From Tetrahymena thermophila SB210 (taxonomy: Eukaryota > Ciliophora > Oligohymenophorea > Hymenostomatida > Tetrahymenidae): a stretch of 64,000 bases of DNA. The number at the start of each line of letters is the position of its first letter. Positions within the stretch are counted from its first letter, which is position 1. Positions 61,901 through 64,000 of the stretch are shown piece by piece. The notes under the pieces are model-generated. The model was not told the DNA's origin, did not search any database, and saw only the letters and a program-made list of their open reading frames with translations. The position numbers and the translations under genes were made by a program. The stretch is taken from contig NW_002476025.1 of assembly GCF_000189635.1 (NCBI RefSeq), positions 62,001 through 126,000 of the forward strand, given 5' to 3'.

Positions 61901-63367
61901 AATGGAAAGGTATAGATTAATTAAATTACTTACACAACTACATCAACTACAAGAAATAATAATAAAAATGAAAAATAAGATCAACCGAAAAAAGAAAAAT
62001 AATAGTAAAATAATTCAGATGATGGAAACAATATCTCTAATAAATAAAAAGGTATTGAAAAACCAGTATAAGATAGGAGAAATACAGATTAAAACAGTTA
62101 AAGTGATACTAATGAGAAGGCTAATTCTCTATCATAAGATGAAAAAAATAAAGTACCAATCGGAAATTATAAAATATAACAACATGAATATAATGAACTT
62201 TTCTAAAAAGGAAAGTTTAATAACGATCATAACAAAAAACAGATCAACTGGGATGACAAAATTATTAAAAATAAAAATGATCCAAAGAATAAGCTGAATG
62301 CTTAATTGAATGATAAAAATAATTAAAATACCAATTAATAATAATAATAATAGTAGAAATAGCCTTAAATCCAATAAAATTATTAAAATAGAGTGTAAAA
62401 TACTTACTTTTAATAAAAATATTCAACTCAGTAACCATAAAATTAAATTTAATAAACTAAACAACCTCCATAGCAAGTTTAGCCTAACAATCAATAAATA
62501 AAAAAGTAGATGGAATAATAAAATAAAAATAATTCTAATTAATAACCATAAAATTAAAAACCAAATTAACAATAACCTAATTTAAATAACAGTATGAACA
62601 AATCTCAAGTTAGCAAGAATTCTTAACAAAACTAAGACAGTAATAGAGGTTCTGATAGTAACAAGTCAGCATCACCAAAATAAAATGTATAAAATAATTA
62701 TTAGTATAATCAATATGCAGAAGATTAATCATAATAGCAATATGAATAAGATTATCAGGACTAAGATTATATCAAAAGACCATCATCAAATAACAAACAA
62801 GATAGTGATGATGAATCTGATAGAGAAAAATATAACAATTAGTACAATTCAGATTATAACAAAATGCAAGGAATGGGTAATCTACAGGGTGTTTAAGGAA
62901 AATTTACCTAGTTTAATGCTTAAGGTTAGCAAGTTGCTTAAAATTAAAAACCTTAGATTCAAAAAAGAGAACCTAAAGTAAGAGAATAGCCACCTCCCCC
63001 TAAAAAATCAGAATTTGTTGAAAAGTTAGAAAAAGAAGCTTAAAAAGACAGCAAGGTTGAAGTTAGAGATGAAAAAGTTTATCTTAAGCCAATTGAGAGT
63101 GATGATGAACCTATGTTTGGATATGACAGTAGTGGTCAAGAAGAGGAAGAAGAAGAAGAATAGCCAAAATAAAATACTTAAAAAAGATCGAGTATAAAGC
63201 AAACAAATTCCGTTTCTAATAATTAAAAGAAAAGAGTATCACTAAAAAGAGAAGAAGAAGATTACGAATATGAAGAAGAAGAGGAAGAAAATGAAGCAAA
63301 ATATAGAAAAACTCCAAGAACACCTTTTAATCAAAATTAGTAGGACGAAGATGATCAATATAATTGA
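58938..63367 (+). CDS. Large Gln-rich coiled-coil protein
   Basis: The first exon is 12 codons (MGDQGEYSQNDQ, 58938-58973) and joins in phase to 59140-59544 (NYEESYESDIQKKFERELQN, then a Gln/Asn/Asp/Tyr block). The next exons carry DDGSITTVTYTTVTKTKKID and, after an intron with donor AA|GTAATTTGC, SLKEELKDEREINTIQALEI followed by ESLKQLVRKLQGN, a coiled coil. Further on are KQNKEQFAAVYKQNKLKLRQ, MSDKQHRHDLRTPSYMERQM and a second helical stretch LKLSKEELKQQQENIENLKE. Thr-rich segments (QIITTQITTTNATQSV; QINQITYTTTSTTR) recur. The C-terminal third is poly-Gln/Asn with PPPPKK, then acidic runs (EEEEEEEEQ; DYEYEEEEEE). It ends DDQYN-TGA. No family is recognised; a cytoskeletal or cortical scaffold is only a guess. 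Confidence 0.7.
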
Positions 63368-63410
63368 TAAAGAAATGGAAAATAAATACTATAAATAAAA
63401 ATCATAATAT

Positions 63411-63631
63411 GAAGAGTTTTACAAATTATTTATTATATTTTAAGATTATTATTTAACTAACTTAATAAATGTTTCTTTTTATTCTATTAAAACATTATTC
63501 AACAAATATTTCTAGTTCTTAAGAGTAAAATTCAGAAACAAAATTAAATTGAATATTGATTGATTAGTTAATTAACTGATTAATTCTTAATAAACTAACT
63601 TTTATAATTTTTTTTCTTTCAATCATTGAAA
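63411..63631. repeat. Direct repeat, unit 1
   Basis: This 221-bp stretch begins GAAGAGTTTTACAAATTATT and ends TTTCAATCATTGAAA. It is identical base for base to the copy at 63659-63879 and lies 44 bp after the stop codon, so it is in the 3' flank. No gene is seen between 63368 and the window end. Confidence 0.93.
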
Positions 63632-63658
63632 TACAATAAATAAAATAAATCATAAAAT

Positions 63659-63879
63659 GAAGAGTTTTACAAATTATTTATTATATTTTAAGATTATTAT
63701 TTAACTAACTTAATAAATGTTTCTTTTTATTCTATTAAAACATTATTCAACAAATATTTCTAGTTCTTAAGAGTAAAATTCAGAAACAAAATTAAATTGA
63801 ATATTGATTGATTAGTTAATTAACTGATTAATTCTTAATAAACTAACTTTTATAATTTTTTTTCTTTCAATCATTGAAA
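63659..63879. repeat. Direct repeat, unit 2
   Basis: Identical copy of 63411-63631 at a 248-bp period; the 10 bp preceding each unit differ at one position. It is separated from unit 1 by 27 bp of A/T-rich sequence. Confidence 0.93.
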
Positions 63880-64000
63880 ATAAATAATTAATTTTACACT
63901 TTGAAATATTTACGTCAACAATTGTTGATTCTATTTTATTTCAGTGTTTTTAATAATTATTACTGATTATTTTTTAATTATGTTACTTTGAACACTCCAC

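Noticed and set aside
61755-62297. 180-codon Lys/Ile-rich plus-strand ORF under the standard code
   Set aside because: It is an out-of-frame shadow of the Gln-rich gene 58938-63367. The true frame, with TAA/TAG as Gln, is continuous and in phase with flanking exons.
1-64000. CRISPR arrays, insertion sequences, phage genes, telomeric CCCCAA repeats or the chromosome-breakage motif
   Set aside because: None seen on either strand; the window is eukaryotic and internal to a macronuclear chromosome.

Overview
The window looks like macronuclear DNA of an oligohymenophorean ciliate, most likely Tetrahymena or a close relative. It is very AT-rich, and long open frames appear only when TAA and TAG are read as glutamine and TGA is the sole stop. 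Genes carry short AT-rich introns (GTAA...TAG), and long Gln/Asn-rich tracts are common. All CDS coordinates below are genomic spans from ATG to TGA, introns included. Exon joins were worked out by hand from reading frame and splice dinucleotides. Standard-code ORFs in this window are almost all out-of-frame shadows.

Layout, left to right. 1.5-2.5 kb (-): Nopp140/SRP40-like nucleolar protein. 3.9-7.7 kb (+): ciliate two-helix membrane protein with an Asn-rich tail. 9.1-10.6 kb (-): AAAP amino-acid transporter. 11.8-17.1 kb (-): Gln-rich unknown, then a cytosolic carboxypeptidase (tubulin-deglutamylase type) with an N-terminal Cys cluster and a long tail. 17.4-19.5 kb (-): small unknown ORF and retromer VPS26. 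21.2-22.1 kb (+): 14-3-3. 22.5-24.2 kb (-): ESCRT-I VPS37-like protein with a prion-like N-terminus. 25.0-27.4 kb (-): six identical tRNA-Thr(UGU) genes. 27.9-31.8 kb (-): long-chain acyl-CoA synthetase with an assembly gap in an unusually long intron.

33.5-34.5 kb (+): two tRNA-Gly(GCC) and one tRNA-Thr(CGU). 35.1-41.7 kb (+): two protein-kinase genes. The first joins a kinase domain with DFN in place of DFG to a pseudokinase domain, and its 5' end is a 65-codon tandem duplication. 42.1-44.6 kb (-): anoctamin/TMEM16. 45.5-46.4 kb (-): disordered protein ending in a possible CaaX box. 47.5-50.5 kb (+): long disordered protein with a C-terminal OB-fold-like region resembling HROB. 51.7-53.4 kb (+): C2H2 zinc-finger protein. 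55.5-57.9 kb (-): Gln/Asn-rich protein with a C-terminal Cys/His cluster. 58.9-63.4 kb (+): large Gln-rich coiled-coil protein, followed by a perfect 221-bp direct repeat.

There is no operon logic. Neighbouring genes sit on both strands, separated by about 0.3-2 kb of AT-rich spacer. Shared themes are endosomal sorting (VPS26, VPS37), cilia/microtubule modification (carboxypeptidase), phospho-signalling (14-3-3, kinases) and membrane lipid/transport functions (acyl-CoA synthetase, anoctamin, transporter). This grouping is probably coincidental.
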